From JAUIIK01 sp963745675 (lineage in GTDB: Bacteria > Chloroflexota > Chloroflexia > Thermomicrobiales > CFX8), in assembly GCA_963745675.1 (NCBI GenBank), contig CAVUYM010000020.1:124001-188000 (forward strand): 64,000 bases of DNA, written 5' to 3'. Below, in pieces: positions 48,773 to 59,699 of the stretch. A program made the translations under genes and the position numbers. Position 1 is the first letter of the stretch, and each line of letters begins with the position of its first letter. The notes beneath the pieces are model-generated. The model was not told the origin of the DNA, did no database searches, and was given only the letters and a program-made list of their open reading frames with translations.

Positions 48773-49883
48773 ATGCGAGTGATCGTTATTGGCTCGGGAG
48801 TTGTTGGCTCGGGATTGGCCTGGCGGCTTGCGAGTCAGGAGCAGGAAACTCTTCTGATAGAACGAGGTCGACCGGCGAGCGGTACAACCGGCTCAAGCTT
48901 TTCCTGGTACAACGCCAACTCCAAGCGTCCCGAAGACTACTTCCGACTCAATCTGGCCGGTATGGCGGCCCATATTACCTTGCGAGAGGAACTCGGTGCA
49001 GCGCCCTGGTATCACGAGGGCGGCAATCTGGTCTGGTCGGCTGACGGAGATTGGATGGATTCCGGCGAGATCGAAGACAATCTCGAAGCTCGTGTCGCCG
49101 AACTACAGGGCTGGGACTACCCCGCAGAGTGGATTCCGGTTGCCGAAGCCTCCGACACTTGAGCCGCACGTTCGAGTTTGGAAATGTCGAGCAGGTGGCT
49201 GCGTTTCGCTCGGAGGGCTGGATCGACGGGCCGCTGTTGGCCGCGAAGATGGCGGAGTTGGCCGCCGCGTCAGGAGCTGAGTTGCGGTACGCCAGCGAAG
49301 TCGTGGGCATGGAAACGACTGATGGTCGTGTCACTGGCGTGCGTCTGGCGAATGACGAGATTATTGAGGGGGATCTGGTCATGAACTGCGCTGGGCCCTG
49401 GGCCGATCAGAGTCGCGAAGATGGCGGGCCGGGATCTGCCGCTCGCGCCGACGTTGGGCTTTATCACTCGCGTGTCTGGTGTTCCAGACGGTCTCATCGG
49501 ACGAGTGATGCATGCCCCACGATTGCATATGCGCCCCGACGGTGGCGGACTGATCGCATTACATCACCACGAAGCCGACGCCGGTATCACCGCTGGTGAG
49601 AAACCTGCTGACTGGGCGCGGGAGCTCGTCGAGCGCTTCATTTCCTATGTGCCGGAGGCGCAGGATGCCCGAGTATCGCGCTGGACCGTGGCGACGCGCC
49701 CGATACCTGCCGATGGGCGCACAAGCGCCGGTTTGTTGCCGTCCATTCCAGGCTACGGGGAGATCGTGACCCATTCAGCGATCACGATGGGGGCGTTGTT
49801 ACCAAAGATCGTCGCCCAGGAGATTGTGACTGGGGAGGTTGATCCGCTTCTCGGCGAACTTTCGGCCCGCGCGATTCGGTTAG
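48773..49883 (+). CDS. DAO-family FAD-dependent oxidoreductase (frame-broken)
   Basis: A glycine/D-amino-acid-oxidase-like flavoprotein. RVIVIGSGVVGSGLAWRLAS is the FAD dinucleotide fold, with GTTGSSFSWYNANSKRPEDY nearby. The middle continues after a break near 49158 as SEGWIDGPLLAAKMAELAAA. After another near 49420 come PLAPTLGFITRVSGVPDGL and the C-terminal FAD loop VTHSAITMGALLPKIVAQEI. A last shift near 49865 restores the family ending FRPARFG and stop at 49881-49883. The substrate is probably an amine or amino acid. Confidence 0.78.
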
Positions 49884-49980
49884 GCGATAGGCTGCACCGT
49901 ACGCTATGGAATGCCACCAGGCTCCTGTTCACCGTAGCACTTCATATTGCCTTGCTTCTGGGAATGGATGAGGCGGGCCG

Positions 49981-51055
49981 CTAATCGTTGGAATCATCCC
50001 GTGCCGCGATCCGGCTCAGGCGGGTGAGTTGTTGCCGGGTACCGATCGCAAGCAGGGTGTCGCCTGCGTTGATCTGGGTGTCGGCAGTTGGGTTTGCCGT
50101 GCGAGACCCGTCGGAGCGGACGATGGCCAAAAGCAGTGTGCCGGTGTCGCGTCCGATCTGTGACTCGCTGATCGTCTGACCGGCGATGCGCGAGCGCGAC
50201 CCAACGAGGATCTCCTCCAGCCAGAATTCAAGGCCAGCCGAGTAGATGACGGTATCGAGGAATTCGATCACGCTTGGTCGAACGACGACACCGGCCAGAC
50301 GGTGCCCGGCGATGTTGTATGGCGACACGACGTGCTGAGCTCCCGCAAGCTGGAGCTTTCTCTCTGTTTCAGGAGATGAGGACCGCGAGGCGATCGTTAC
50401 ATCCGGATTCAGGACGCGCGCCGAGAGGGTGATGAAGACGTTCTGGGCGTCATCATCGAGGGCGGAGATCAACGCATTTGCGCGATCGATCCCGGCAGAA
50501 GAGAGGACAAAGTCATCGGTGGCATCGCCGAGGATGGCGAGATATCCCGAGCGCGGCAGACTCGGCAACTCGATCAGGGTTGCTATCGATCAGGACGAAG
50601 GGCACAGCTTCAGCATTGAGCTCTCGGGCAACGCTCATTCCAACACGGCCAAACCCGCAGATGATGACGTGGTTCGTGAGCGAGTCGATCGCGGCGCGAG
50701 TGCGGCGTTCGCGCGCCCTTCCGGTCAACTCATTCTCAACGATAGATGAAGCCAGCGTGGTGACGGTGTAGCCGAAGATCGAAATGCCGCCAACAATCAG
50801 GAGGGCGGTTAGGATGCGACCGGAGAGATCGAGCGGCCGGACTTCGCCGTAGCCGACAGTCGTGATCGAGATGATCGTCATATAGAAGCTGTCGGAGAGG
50901 TTCCATCCTTCCAGTGTGATGTAACCGATCGTACCGCCAACAACGACACATGCGCTGAGGAACAGCGCGCGTAAGAATTGACCACGCGCCGATGCGGTCC
51001 TCGTTGAGCTTGACGCAAACTTGGGCTTTGCACCGCGTTGCCGTGCCATCGCCAT
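49981..51055 (-). CDS. K+ channel with RCK (TrkA-N and TrkA-C) domains (frame-broken)
   Basis: A two-helix potassium channel subunit. The pore helix and selectivity filter are MTIISITTVGYGEVRPL (TVGYG), flanked by two membrane helices. The RCK nucleotide fold starts at NHVIICGFGRVGMSVAREL. After one indel near 50540 it continues as GYLAILGDATDDFVLSSAGI and DAQNVFITLSARVLNPDV; TrkA-C follows (DTGTLLLAIVRSDG, INAGDTLLAIGTRQQL). I choose ATG 51055, which has GGGAG eight bases upstream. It acts in the cytoplasmic membrane, gated by NAD(H), nucleotides or Ca2+. Confidence 0.85.
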
Positions 51056-51161
51056 CAGCACTACTCCCACCGTTGCGTACGTTGAGCGAATATTCGTTGC
51101 TGGTGAGACAGGGCTGAGCGTTGTGCCAGCTGATTCCTAAGCCTCTCCGGATTCTTTTGAA

Positions 51162-51905
51162 TTAAGCGACGGCTGCTTCCTCGCTGAAGCTCGCGTTCGT
51201 GAATACTTCACTGACATCATCAAGATCTTCCAGCGCCTCGAAGAGCCGCATTGCCGTACCGATATTTCGGGCTTCGAGTTCCAGAGGGGTTTGAGGAAGC
51301 CGGGTCACATTCATTTCGGAAAATTCAACCCCGGCTTCGCGAATTGCCGTTGCAACTTCGGTCAAGTCACCGGGTTCGGTCGTGACGATGATTTCATCCT
51401 CGTCCGTCTCAACGTCGCTTGCCCCGGCGTCTATTGCGATCAGCCCCACTTCGTCGGGATCTGAGCCATTGACTGGAATGATGACCTGGCCGACGGTATC
51501 GAATTGCCAGGCGACCGAGCCCGTTTCACCAAGCGATCCGCCATTGCGGCTGAAGGCGTTTCGCACCTCGGCTGCCGTGCGGTTGCGATTGTCTGTCAGC
51601 GCGATGGCCAGGACAGCGACACCGCCGGGTCCATAACCCTCATAGATGACCGTCTCGAACGACGCCTCGTCGGCGTTTGCTCCGCTCGCCTTGGCAACCG
51701 AGCGATCGATTGTGTCGCTCGGCATCCCATCACGTTTGGCGCGGTCGATAGCCAGGCGCAGGCGCATGTTCGAGTTGGGGTCCGGTCCGCCTTCGCGTGT
51801 CGCGACCTGAAGCTCGCGTGAGAGCTTTGAGAAATTCGCGCCTTTTTTACTGTCGTTTGCGGCTTTCTTTCTCTTGATCTTCGACCACTTATTGTGACCA
51901 GCCAT
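51162..51905 (-). CDS. YebC/PmpR-family protein
   Basis: A 247-residue protein beginning MAGHNKWSKIKRKKAANDSK and GANFSKLSRELQVATREGG, the universal YebC start. RDGMPSDTIDRSVAKASG, EGYGPGGVAVLAIALTDN and FSRNGGSLGETGSVAWQF are the other signatures. The family was first named a transcription regulator, and more recent work shows a role in relieving ribosome stalls. It stands alone with its own promoter region; ruvC, often a neighbour elsewhere, is not here. Confidence 0.94.
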   Translation of the reverse strand: MAGHNKWSKIKRKKAANDSKKGANFSKLSRELQVATREGGPDPNSNMRLRLAIDRAKRDGMPSDTIDRSVAKASGANADEASFETVIYEGYGPGGVAVLAIALTDNRNRTAAEVRNAFSRNGGSLGETGSVAWQFDTVGQVIIPVNGSDPDEVGLIAIDAGASDVETDEDEIIVTTEPGDLTEVATAIREAGVEFSEMNVTRLPQTPLELEARNIGTAMRLFEALEDLDDVSEVFTNASFSEEAAVA

Positions 51906-52143
51906 ACTTGTTCATCCTTTCGTCACGGGCGTTCGGTGGCGGCTGCGGATTTGGTGGTTGGCGCCGGTGCCGAAACCATGGCGACCGGAGTTCACCTTGC
52001 GAGCACGCGATGCAGCCAGCCTCTATTTTCGCATACCGCCTGTTTTCCGGCCAAACTCGCGACGCTCAACAGCTTCAAGGTGCGCTAGACTCTTTCATCC
52101 ATCTTTATTCGCAGTGATTGATCTGAGAAGGAGAGAACCACCG

Positions 52144-52577
52144 ATGGAAGATCGAAGTATCACGATCCGTATCGACCCAGGCGATTTGCTCTTGCCGGGA
52201 CTGGCGTTTATCAGTGCCATCTTTCTGACCATTGCCGCTTTCGGGCCGTGGGCGTCGATATCGGTGTAACGGCGGTCAGTGGAATGGAAGATAACGGCGT
52301 TCTGATTCTTCCGCTGGCGATTATCGCCGGTGTCGGCGCGATCGCCCATATCCTTCGGCCAGACACGCGTACCTGGTTGGCCGGGATCATGCTTGCGGCC
52401 TTCGGGCTGGCAGCGTTCATTGCCGCGATCGACTGGACGACGATCGCCGACGAAGGCTATTCCCCTCTGCGATCTGCGTCAGTTGGCTGGGGCGTCCAGC
52501 TGGCCGCTGTCAGTGCGGCTATCGGTGCGCTGATTTCGTTTGTCGCGCTTGATGGACTGGGCGCTCGCCCCGGATAG
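52144..52577 (+). CDS. Four-helix membrane protein (frame-broken)
   Basis: MEDRSITIRIDPGDLLLPG, preceded by AAGGAGAG, begins a small integral membrane protein of about 144 residues. The first helix ends at AAFGPWAS; then one indel near 52250 moves the frame. The rest reads GVDIGVTAVSGMEDNGVLIL and three more hydrophobic helices (IAGVGAIAHI, AGIMLAAFGLAAFIAAIDW, VQLAAVSAAIGALISFVAL). No conserved family is recognised. The pattern, FGPWA then a soluble loop then three helices, resembles small stress or transport accessory proteins. Confidence 0.6.
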
Positions 52578-52671
52578 CGCTGAAGATAGGGTTGACGCGC
52601 GCGCCTGAGAGCGGCGCTGCCTGCCGATTGAGAAGGTCGTTTTCGTATCGCCCGGAAGGGGAGAATTCTAC

Positions 52672-53435
52672 ATGCGTACCAATGCAATGAAAGCCAAGAT
52701 TGTTGGCCGGTGAGCCTGTAGCGGGCGTCATCGTCGCCTCCGCCGACGAGCAGCTCGTCGAAGTTCTCGGGCTTTCGGGTTTCGACTATGTGATGATCGA
52801 TTGCGAACACGGCCACATGAGCGTGCGCGAGTGTGAAACGCTGGTGCGAGCATGCGAGGCGGTCGGGATCACCTCGGTCGTGCGGGTGCCGCACAATGCG
52901 CCCGACGTGATCCTGCGCCATCTCGACACCGGCGCGCAGGGGATCGTTATCCCGCAGGTTAATTCAGCCGCTGATGCTCAGGCCGCCGTCGATGCCGTCT
53001 ACTACCATCCGCTTGGCCGCCGCGGACTGGCCGGGACGAGAGCGGCTAGATTTTGGGCTAACCAGTTCGCTTGCTGAGTACACCGTTGACGCGAATCGCC
53101 AGCTGGCGGTCATCGCGTTGATCGAAAATGTTCGGGCGCTGGATGAACTGCCGGCGATAATGGAGGTCGAAGGCATCACCGCCGTCACGATTGGTCCGGC
53201 GGATCTGTCTCAGTCTCTCGGCCATCCCGGCAGCCGGCACCATCCAGAAGTCGAAGAAGCGATCGACCAGATCATCACAATGGCGATCGAAGCCGGGGTG
53301 CCGGTGGGCATCAATACTTCCACTGGCGAAGAGGCGAAAGCTGCCCGCGAGCGTGGCTGTCTCCAGACGAGCGTCTCCGCCTGGGGACTGCTGGCCGGTG
53401 CGACCCGCGACTATCTTTCGGCAGCGAACCAATAG
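52672..53435 (+). CDS. HpcH/HpaI-family aldolase (frame-broken)
   Basis: A class II pyruvate-type aldolase of about 254 residues. FDYVMIDCEHGHMSVREC holds the catalytic His and the metal-near Glu, VVRVPHNAPDVILRHLDTGA the Arg, GIVIPQVNSAADAQAAVDAV the metal-ligand region, and TAVTIGPADLSQSLGHPG the second metal site. Breaks occur near 52705 (start MRTNAMKAKI, preceded by GGGAG) and 53045. It cleaves or makes 2-oxo-3-deoxy acids such as 2-dehydro-3-deoxyglucarate. It is convergent with the SelA-fold gene, a pairing reminiscent of sugar-acid ammonia lyase/aldolase pathways. Confidence 0.85.
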
Positions 53436-53582
53436 TTCCCGCATGGCTAGTTCCCACTGGCGTTGACAGACTTCATAGTGTCAACGTCAGCGGGATTTCG
53501 TTGGCAGATCATCTCAATTTTCGACGAGAGATCGGGCTCGCGAGTCGAAGAAAAGGTCGCCTGCGGTCCGGTCGCTCCTGGC

Positions 53583-54734
53583 CTACTCGATGAGTTCGAG
53601 TGAGGCCGCCTTTCCGACAGGCATCATTGCAGCTATCGCGTGCAGACGATGAGAGACGTGCTGCATATCATCTGGTGCGATGTGGACTGGTTCCAGCAGG
53701 AAGGTGCCTGGTCCGCTGTGGTGATCACGTGTCTTAATCGATGGCGACGAGTCTTGCAGTAGCCGCCGGAGTTGAGTGGCGTCGCATCCGAAAGCTTCGC
53801 AGTCGACGCCCAGTTTGATCCTGTGGACTGGCTGGCCGACGAGATCCTTTTCGATTGCGATATCGATCCCTTGAATCTCTCCAATCATCGACGCCAGCGT
53901 CTCTGCCTTTGAGCGCTGCCTCACTTCCCACTCCTCAACGCCCTCGTGCATGCGCTCTTCGATGGCAATGATCGTGCCGAGGATGGCTTCCTTGCCGATC
54001 TTCATCGTGCGTCCGATGCCGCCGTTCTGGAGATAGAGCGCCTGGATCAGATCTTTGCGGCCGCAGACGACGCCAGCCGTCGGGCCGGAGAGATACTTCT
54101 GACCACTGATGACGATCAGATCAGCGCCACTGGCGACCATGCGTTCGATTTGATGATCCTGGGCCGCGCCGTCGATGATGACGGGCAAGCCGTGATCGTG
54201 AAACATCGAAACAAAGCGTTCGAGTTCAACATTGCCGGAGAGGGTCGTGTGATGGGAGATGACGAACATTCCCGCTGCAGTCTCCGGGCCTATGGCCGCT
54301 CCGATCTGGGCCGGGGTCGTCTTGTTGACCGTGCCGACCTCGACTGTCCTCGCTCCGGCCAGGCGGATCATCTGCTCGATTGGCGCGCCGAAGTCGACGA
54401 CGTGTCCCTTCTGGATGACTACCTCGCTCGGCATACCTTCTGTGTTCGGCAACTGGCCGATCTTGCCAGGGTCGTTGCCGGTCATACAGGCGGCGACTGA
54501 GAGGGTGATTCCCGACGCTGAACAGGCAGTGAGAGTGCCTGCTTCCGCCCCGCTCCACTGGGCGATGCGCTCGTCGGCGCGCTGGAAGAGTTCGTCCATG
54601 TTCCAGTGATGCCGCAGCCCTTCCGCGACAGCTGCGATGACAGCTTCACTGCTGATTGACGTTCCGTAGACGGTCAGTGGTCCGGAGAGATTGATGACCG
54701 GTGTGAGTTCGTACTTGCGATGCAGAGCGCTCAT
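53583..54734 (-). CDS. SelA-fold PLP enzyme, probably an ammonia lyase (DgaE-like)
   Basis: A 383-residue fold-type I PLP enzyme related to L-seryl-tRNA(Sec) selenium transferase. The PLP lysine lies in IVISGQKYLSGPTAG; NLSGPLTVYGTS, AGTLTACSASGITLSVAA and PVIIDGAAQD are family blocks. It is shorter than true SelA and lacks its N-terminal tRNA-binding domain, so it fits the DgaE (D-glucosaminate-6-phosphate ammonia lyase) group better. ATG 54734 has GAAGGG ten bases upstream. The convergent HpaI-type aldolase could take its 2-oxo product. It should not be assumed to make selenocysteine for the radical SAM protein at 16.9 kb. Confidence 0.8.
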   Translation of the reverse strand: MSALHRKYELTPVINLSGPLTVYGTSISSEAVIAAVAEGLRHHWNMDELFQRADERIAQWSGAEAGTLTACSASGITLSVAACMTGNDPGKIGQLPNTEGMPSEVVIQKGHVVDFGAPIEQMIRLAGARTVEVGTVNKTTPAQIGAAIGPETAAGMFVISHHTTLSGNVELERFVSMFHDHGLPVIIDGAAQDHQIERMVASGADLIVISGQKYLSGPTAGVVCGRKDLIQALYLQNGGIGRTMKIGKEAILGTIIAIEERMHEGVEEWEVRQRSKAETLASMIGEIQGIDIAIEKDLVGQPVHRIKLGVDCEAFGCDATQLRRLLQDSSPSIKTRDHHSGPGTFLLEPVHIAPDDMQHVSHRLHAIAAMMPVGKAASLELIE

Positions 54735-54825
54735 TGTCTGGTATCCCTTCAACTTGGAGTAGGGCGGCAGACTAGCTATCTCTGGCGGGGCTGTCAACGT
54801 ACTGGATATGTTCCCAGGCAACAGA

Positions 54826-54865
54826 GAACCCCTCCGAGCGATCGCGCGATCGCTCGGAGGGGTTC
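54826..54865. terminator. Perfect 40-bp palindrome
   Basis: Twenty bases (54826-54845) are exactly complementary to the next twenty (54846-54865) with no loop. It lies eight bases past the ABC permease stop and upstream of the SelA-fold gene. It is a strong terminator candidate for the ABC operon, although a long loop-free palindrome could also be a protein-binding site. Confidence 0.65.
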
Positions 54866-54873
54866 GAAAGACC

Positions 54874-57872
54874 TTACTCGTAGCGCAGCGCTTCGGCTGG
54901 CGCGATGCGCCCAGCCTGCTGAGCCGGAATCCAGGTCATCAACATCGAGACAAGCACCGTCACCACGATGATCGGAAGGATCGTCGTCCAGGGAATGACG
55001 AAGCTGATGTCGGATGAGAAGCCTTGATCGGGATCTAGCACCATCTTGTGTGCCAGCTGCAATCCCAGCAGTGCTCCGGAGAAGACGCCGAGTCCGACGA
55101 TGAACAGAGACTCGATCATGAAGGAGAGCGAGACCATCTCCCGTTGGAAGCCGATGGCGCGCAAGACACCGATCTGCTGCCGACGTTCGACCACGGAGCG
55201 GAAGGCAATGACACCGACCGCGGCGATGCCGACGAAGAGGCCGAGGCCCATGAAACCTTCGATGATGTAGAGGAAGCCACTCTCTTCTTTCTGCTGATCG
55301 CGCAGATCGTCTCTGATCGAGGTGGCCTGGACACTGCTGGTGAGCAGAGCCGATTCGATGCTCTTCGCAACGTCACTGGATGTGCCAGGGTCTTTCAGCG
55401 AGACCACCCAGGAAGTGGAGGTAACACTCGGATAGACAGCGTCAATCGTCTGCTGATTCGCATAGAGTCCGAAAAGGCTGCCGATCTTGCTGTCGATCAC
55501 ACCGATGATTGTGATCGAATAAGCGCTCCCGTCCTTTGGATTCTGAAGTTCGACTGTTATTGGATCGAATACCTCTTCACCACTCTTCAGGCCGGTGAGG
55601 GAGAAGATGTCACCGTCGCTGCCGAGGTCTCCTTCAGCCGGGACGGCGAAGGAGTCGATCACCGCAACGTTGGGCTGGGTAGCCAGCGCATGCATGATGT
55701 CTGCATCCGTGGCGTATCCGACGGCACGCTGACCGAATACGATCTCGCTATGGTCGATGAACTGCTGGTCAACACCCAGCACCGGCCAGATCTTCCACTC
55801 TTCAGCGCCTGCCATGCGAATTTCTGAACTGGATTCGTCCGGGTTGGTCACGACTCCGATCGACTCAAACTGACTCGTATCTACGCCCTGCTCCTGCAAG
55901 GTCGCCACGAAGTCGCTTGGAGGATTCGAAGTAACCGCTTCTGCCCGAACATCCCAGCCAGCGTTGGCTTCATCACCAAGCGCCGATTCGAGGAAGTTCG
56001 CGTTCATCGTCGCGATCAGGACGAGCGAGAAGATGATCAGGCTGAACATCGCGATCGTCAGTCCTGTACGGCCTTTTGCTGCGCTCGGGTAGGCAACGGC
56101 GGTGCGCACTGCCGGCAACTTCGAACGGAACAGACCGCCGAGCCGTGAGATGCCAGCCAGCAGAATGTCGTTGTTCTGCAGGATCACGATCGTCGCGCCG
56201 ACGACGGCGAAGATGCCTGAGAGGAAGAACATTGCGACGCTGAAGTCGAACTCACCGAAGAGCGATTTGAAGGTCGACTGCGGCATCATCCAGAAACCTA
56301 TGGTGTAGAGTCCGACTGCGGTATAAAGCAAGCGCCCTGGCAATCCAAAGTAACGGAGGAAGAGCACGAGTCCGAGGGGCGCAAACGTCATCCCGACAGA
56401 GAACGCTTCGGCTGAGCTGCCGCCCGAGCCCATCAGCGCCATGAGCACGCCGACGAGGGTGAGCAGTCCGGCCCAGATCAGGGTCGACCATTTGCGCTTG
56501 CCCGAGACCATGTCGGGGATATCCCGCACCGCTGCGACGATATTGACCCGGCTGATCTTCCAGGAAGCGGCGACGACGGTCAGGAAGGTGATCGCCATAC
56601 CGAGCGTATAGGCCACTAGCAGGCTGCGCGGCGTGACGTGTGCTTCGATCGGCGCGTATGAGCCGAATACGATCTTCATGCCCTGAGCGATGCCGATTGC
56701 AGCCAGCGCTCCCAGCGTGACGCCGATCAGCCCTGCACCGAAGGAATAGCCGGCGCCTTCGGCAACGAACTGGTGGATCAGTTGCCGTCGCTGTGTGCCG
56801 ATCGCGCGTTCGATACCCATCTCCGTGCGGCGCTCGGATGCGAGCATCGTGAAGATGAGGATGATCAGGAGCACGCCCGAGATGACCGAGAACATGCTCA
56901 ACACCACGAAGATCGAGGTGAAGTTCGAGCCGATGAGCTCTGCGTCGTCGACGCGATCCTGTTTGATGGTGTCGATGCCGAGACCCTGGCTCCGCGAACG
57001 CCGGCTCGAGGCGTGTCTACGACTGCGTCGGTAAGTTTCCCTCCAGCTTTGCTGTTACCGGTGTTCGAGAGCGCAATGACGCTGATCTCACCGGGCCGGT
57101 CGAGGAGCGTCTGTAGCGTGCCCAAAGGCATCGTCAGACCTGCGTACTCCAGGTAGCTGTCTCTGCTGCGACGTGTGCCGCTCAGGTACGTGTCTTCTGC
57201 GATCGCCGCGACGGAGAACAGGTGAGGCGTGTCACTAACATGAAGTGTTAGCTGCGTGCCTACTTCTGCGTCGATCTGGTCTGCCAGTTTTTGCGAGACG
57301 ACCACCTGGTCGGGCGCCAGTTGGCTAAGGTCGATCGTCTTGCCATTTGTATCGATCAGGCCGCCAAAGGCACTCACTCGCTCGGGATCAATTCCCGTAA
57401 CGACGACGTCTGCTTCAGCCAGCTGGCCAGCGTCATTGAGGACTGGCAGGCGCGTCTCCAGCATCGGCAGCACGCCGTCGATATTGGGATCACCAGCTAC
57501 TGCCCGGTCGATCATCTCAAAAGCGTTTGGCGGGAGCGCTTCTTGAGATGTGAGATCAACCTTCGTGTCCGTTACCTGGCTGGTAACGATGAGCTCGTCG
57601 ACCTGACCGAGGTTTGAGTAGACGTCCGACGTTATCGAGTTGTCAATCGTATCGCCGGTTCCGAGCGCTGCGGCGATGATCAGCGTTGATAGGGCGAGAC
57701 CGACGACGATGAGCGTCGTCTGCGTCTTCCGTCGCACCATATTGCGAATGCCGAGTTTGAAGATAATGGTTCGCCGCCAGGCGATCCAGAGAACGGATAG
57801 CAGGCAGAGGGCAAGAAATGCCGAGAGCACTATCGCTATCCCGTTCATGGGAATTCCAAAAATATCGTCCAC
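54874..57872 (-). CDS. MacB/FtsX-type ABC transporter permease (frame-broken)
   Basis: A duplicated FtsX permease of about 1000 residues. GIRNMVRRKTQTTLIVVGLA is the typical first cytoplasmic-membrane transition. A large extracellular domain follows, then FVVLSMFSVISGVLLIIL, RTEMGIERAIGTQRRQLIHQ and VNIVAAVRDIPD. A second half repeats the pattern and ends MTWIPAQQAGRIAPAEALRY. The frame shifts between about 57010 and 56900. The start is GTG with GGAGG six bases away. It pairs with the ATPase 58 bases upstream. These pumps export peptides, lipids or drugs, or extract lipoproteins; the large outside domains suggest a surface substrate. Confidence 0.88.
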
Positions 57873-57930
57873 TGGGGACCTCCATGTCTCTGTTCAACGA
57901 CGTTGTTGAAATCTGTCTACCGATCGTCGG

Positions 57931-58722
57931 CTAGTCACCTTGGGTTGCGACGGCCATGGATTGAGCGAAGATGTCGTGGGCTATTTCGCCCGCGATCGTG
58001 CCGTCCTGCATCCGCACGATGCGGTCGCAGCGATCACCGATGCCCGGGTCATGGGTCACGACGAGAAAGCTCAAACCGTGACTCCGGTTCAGACTGCGCA
58101 TCAGCTCCATGATGTCGCTGGCCGTCTTGGAGTCGAGCGCACCCGTAGGCTCGTCGGCCCAGACGATGGCCGGGTTGGTCACCAGGGCGCGGGCGACGGT
58201 CACGCGCTGGCGCTGGCCGCCGGAGAGCTGTGCCGGGCGCTTGCCGGTCTGCTGTTCAAGGCCGACAGTCTTGAGCGCTGCGTGCGCTCGCTCGCGAGCT
58301 TCCTTCGGTTTGACACCCGCGACGAGCAAGGGCAGCTCGACGTTTTCGGCGCTGCTGAGCACCGGCAGCAGGTTGTAGACCTGGAAGATGAAGCCCATCC
58401 GACGCGCCCGATAGGCGGTGCGCTTGCGATCCGAGAGGGTCGCGATGTCGGTACCGTCGAGCCAGATCCGACCCGAGTCGATATTGTCGAGGCCGGAGAG
58501 GCAGTTCAACAGCGTCGTCTTACCGCAGCCCGACGGGCCCATGATCGCCACCATCTCGCCACGCGCAATCGAAAAATCGACGTTGCGTAGTGCCGGCACC
58601 TGGCCGGTTTCGGACTGATATGTCTTCGAGACACCTTCGGCTCGAATAATATAATCGGTCCCAGCGTGATGGCCATTGAGCGTGGTCACTGGCTCTGATC
58701 GTTTCGTCGCTACTCCGAACAT
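57931..58722 (-). CDS. ABC transporter ATP-binding protein (MacB/LolD type)
   Basis: A 263-residue ATPase. Walker A is [10 protein letters not shown], the Q-loop is [16 protein letters not shown], the signature is [16 protein letters not shown], Walker B is [14 protein letters not shown] and the H-loop is FLVVTHDPG. The spacing is that of the MacB/LolD group, which works with FtsX-type permeases. The start has a strong AGGAGG. Direct repeats upstream (58821-58891) may regulate the operon. Confidence 0.93.
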   Translation of the reverse strand: MFGVATKRSEPVTTLNGHHAGTDYIIRAEGVSKTYQSETGQVPALRNVDFSIARGEMVAIMGPSGCGKTTLLNCLSGLDNIDSGRIWLDGTDIATLSDRKRTAYRARRMGFIFQVYNLLPVLSSAENVELPLLVAGVKPKEARERAHAALKTVGLEQQTGKRPAQLSGGQRQRVTVARALVTNPAIVWADEPTGALDSKTASDIMELMRSLNRSHGLSFLVVTHDPGIGDRCDRIVRMQDGTIAGEIAHDIFAQSMAVATQGD

Positions 58723-58820
58723 GATTGAGTCCTCCTAGAACTTCGTTGTTCGACTCCTCGACTGCACCTTGCAGCCGTTGATTCATGATGCCTTAGTGCA
58801 ATGTTCTGGACACCGTGCGG

Positions 58821-58891
58821 ATTACCTGTTGCAACTTTCTCTATTACCTATTCCGCCAGAGTAGGTAGTCGATCAGATGGAACTACCTATC
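58821..58891. promoter_or_regulatory. TACCT direct and inverted repeats upstream of the ABC operon
   Basis: Three 10-mers, ATTACCTGTT (58821), ATTACCTATT (58843) and ACTACCTATC (58882), repeat the core TACCTRT. The third also forms an 8-bp dyad with TAGGTAGT at 58862-58869. They lie 100-170 bases before the ATPase start, consistent with an operator array. Confidence 0.45.
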
Positions 58892-59461
58892 GCATTTCGC
58901 ACTGCTCCTGTCCTGGCGATTGCCTGTACTGCAGCCATGGATAAAATGTGGAGCGTCCTCGCCACGTGGGGACGACTCCGATGAACGATCTCCAGCCGTG
59001 CTTGGGCAGTGCGGGCATCGCACCGACCCAGGGATGTGAACCGCTACGTACTGCCTTAGCGGATATATTGCGATGGCGCTCCGATGCGGTCACCGCCGGG
59101 CGGGCGAACTCGGAGCGCTCGCGCTCAGCCTGGGTCGCGTCGATACGCTGGATAGCGTTTGCCACGGGCATATCGACGGGTGCGTCGAAAGTCATGGCTG
59201 GCATCGGCTGGCCCAGGAGGATGGCGAGATTCCGTAGACCGGAAGTGGCCATTCTCGTGTTCGTGTTCCGCAGCGTCGCGGAAGCTGGTTGCAACCATCT
59301 CAAGCTCCCTTCGATGGATGTCCGAGCAACGCCATTGTTGCTCTCTGGTTGCCGGGCTATTACGCCCTCGCACCAGTTCATCCTGGCGCGTTGTTTGATC
59401 TACTCTAGGCCAGCAGGGCTTGCCAGACTATGGGGGCTAACCCCAAATCTTCAGTACTCGT
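58892..59461. other. Long non-coding stretch, possible decayed transposase tail
   Basis: About 570 bases with overlapping open frames on both strands and no ribosome site. The minus-strand text TRMATSGLRNLAILLG (about 59207-59254) looks like the end of an ISAs1/H-repeat-type transposase (MA-x-LRNLAI), but the rest does not support this. I see no other feature. Confidence 0.3.
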
Positions 59462-59650
59462 TTACCCTCCTATCCGTCCAGTCGCGTAACGCCACTTGAG
59501 GAATCTGAGTTGCTGCATGCCCCGCTGTGAGTCGATGATCTCGACGATCGGATACTCAGCACGCAACGCCGACAGGCGTGCAATCTGGTCCGATGTAAAG
59601 CCCTCTGCACGTAGCTCTGTAGCGGTAGGCGTTCTTGTTCCGGTTTCCAT
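59462..59650 (-). CDS. Small hypothetical protein, 62 aa
   Basis: METGTRTPTATELRAEGF begins the frame; GAGAGGGAAG lies about six bases upstream, a good ribosome site. TATELRAEGFTSDQIARLSA and LRAEYPIVEIIDSQRGMQQL suggest a short helical domain similar in look to a UBA or SAP-like fold, then a basic tail. Unrecognised. It follows another small frame with an equally good ribosome site. Confidence 0.5.
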   Translation of the reverse strand: METGTRTPTATELRAEGFTSDQIARLSALRAEYPIVEIIDSQRGMQQLRFLKWRYATGRIGG

Positions 59651-59699
59651 CAATCTTCCCTCTCCATTGCCTGCTGTGCGAAAACGCTTCGTTGCGGGA

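Noticed and set aside
53583..54734. SelA, the selenocysteine synthase that would support the Sec radical SAM protein
   Set aside because: It has the SelA fold and PLP lysine, but is too short, lacks the N-terminal domain and fits the sugar-acid ammonia lyase group. True selA must be sought elsewhere.
58892..59461. ISAs1-type transposase tail on the minus strand
   Set aside because: Only about 15 residues (MATSGLRNLAI-like) resemble the family end. No catalytic motif or repeats were found, so I kept it as a weak remark only.
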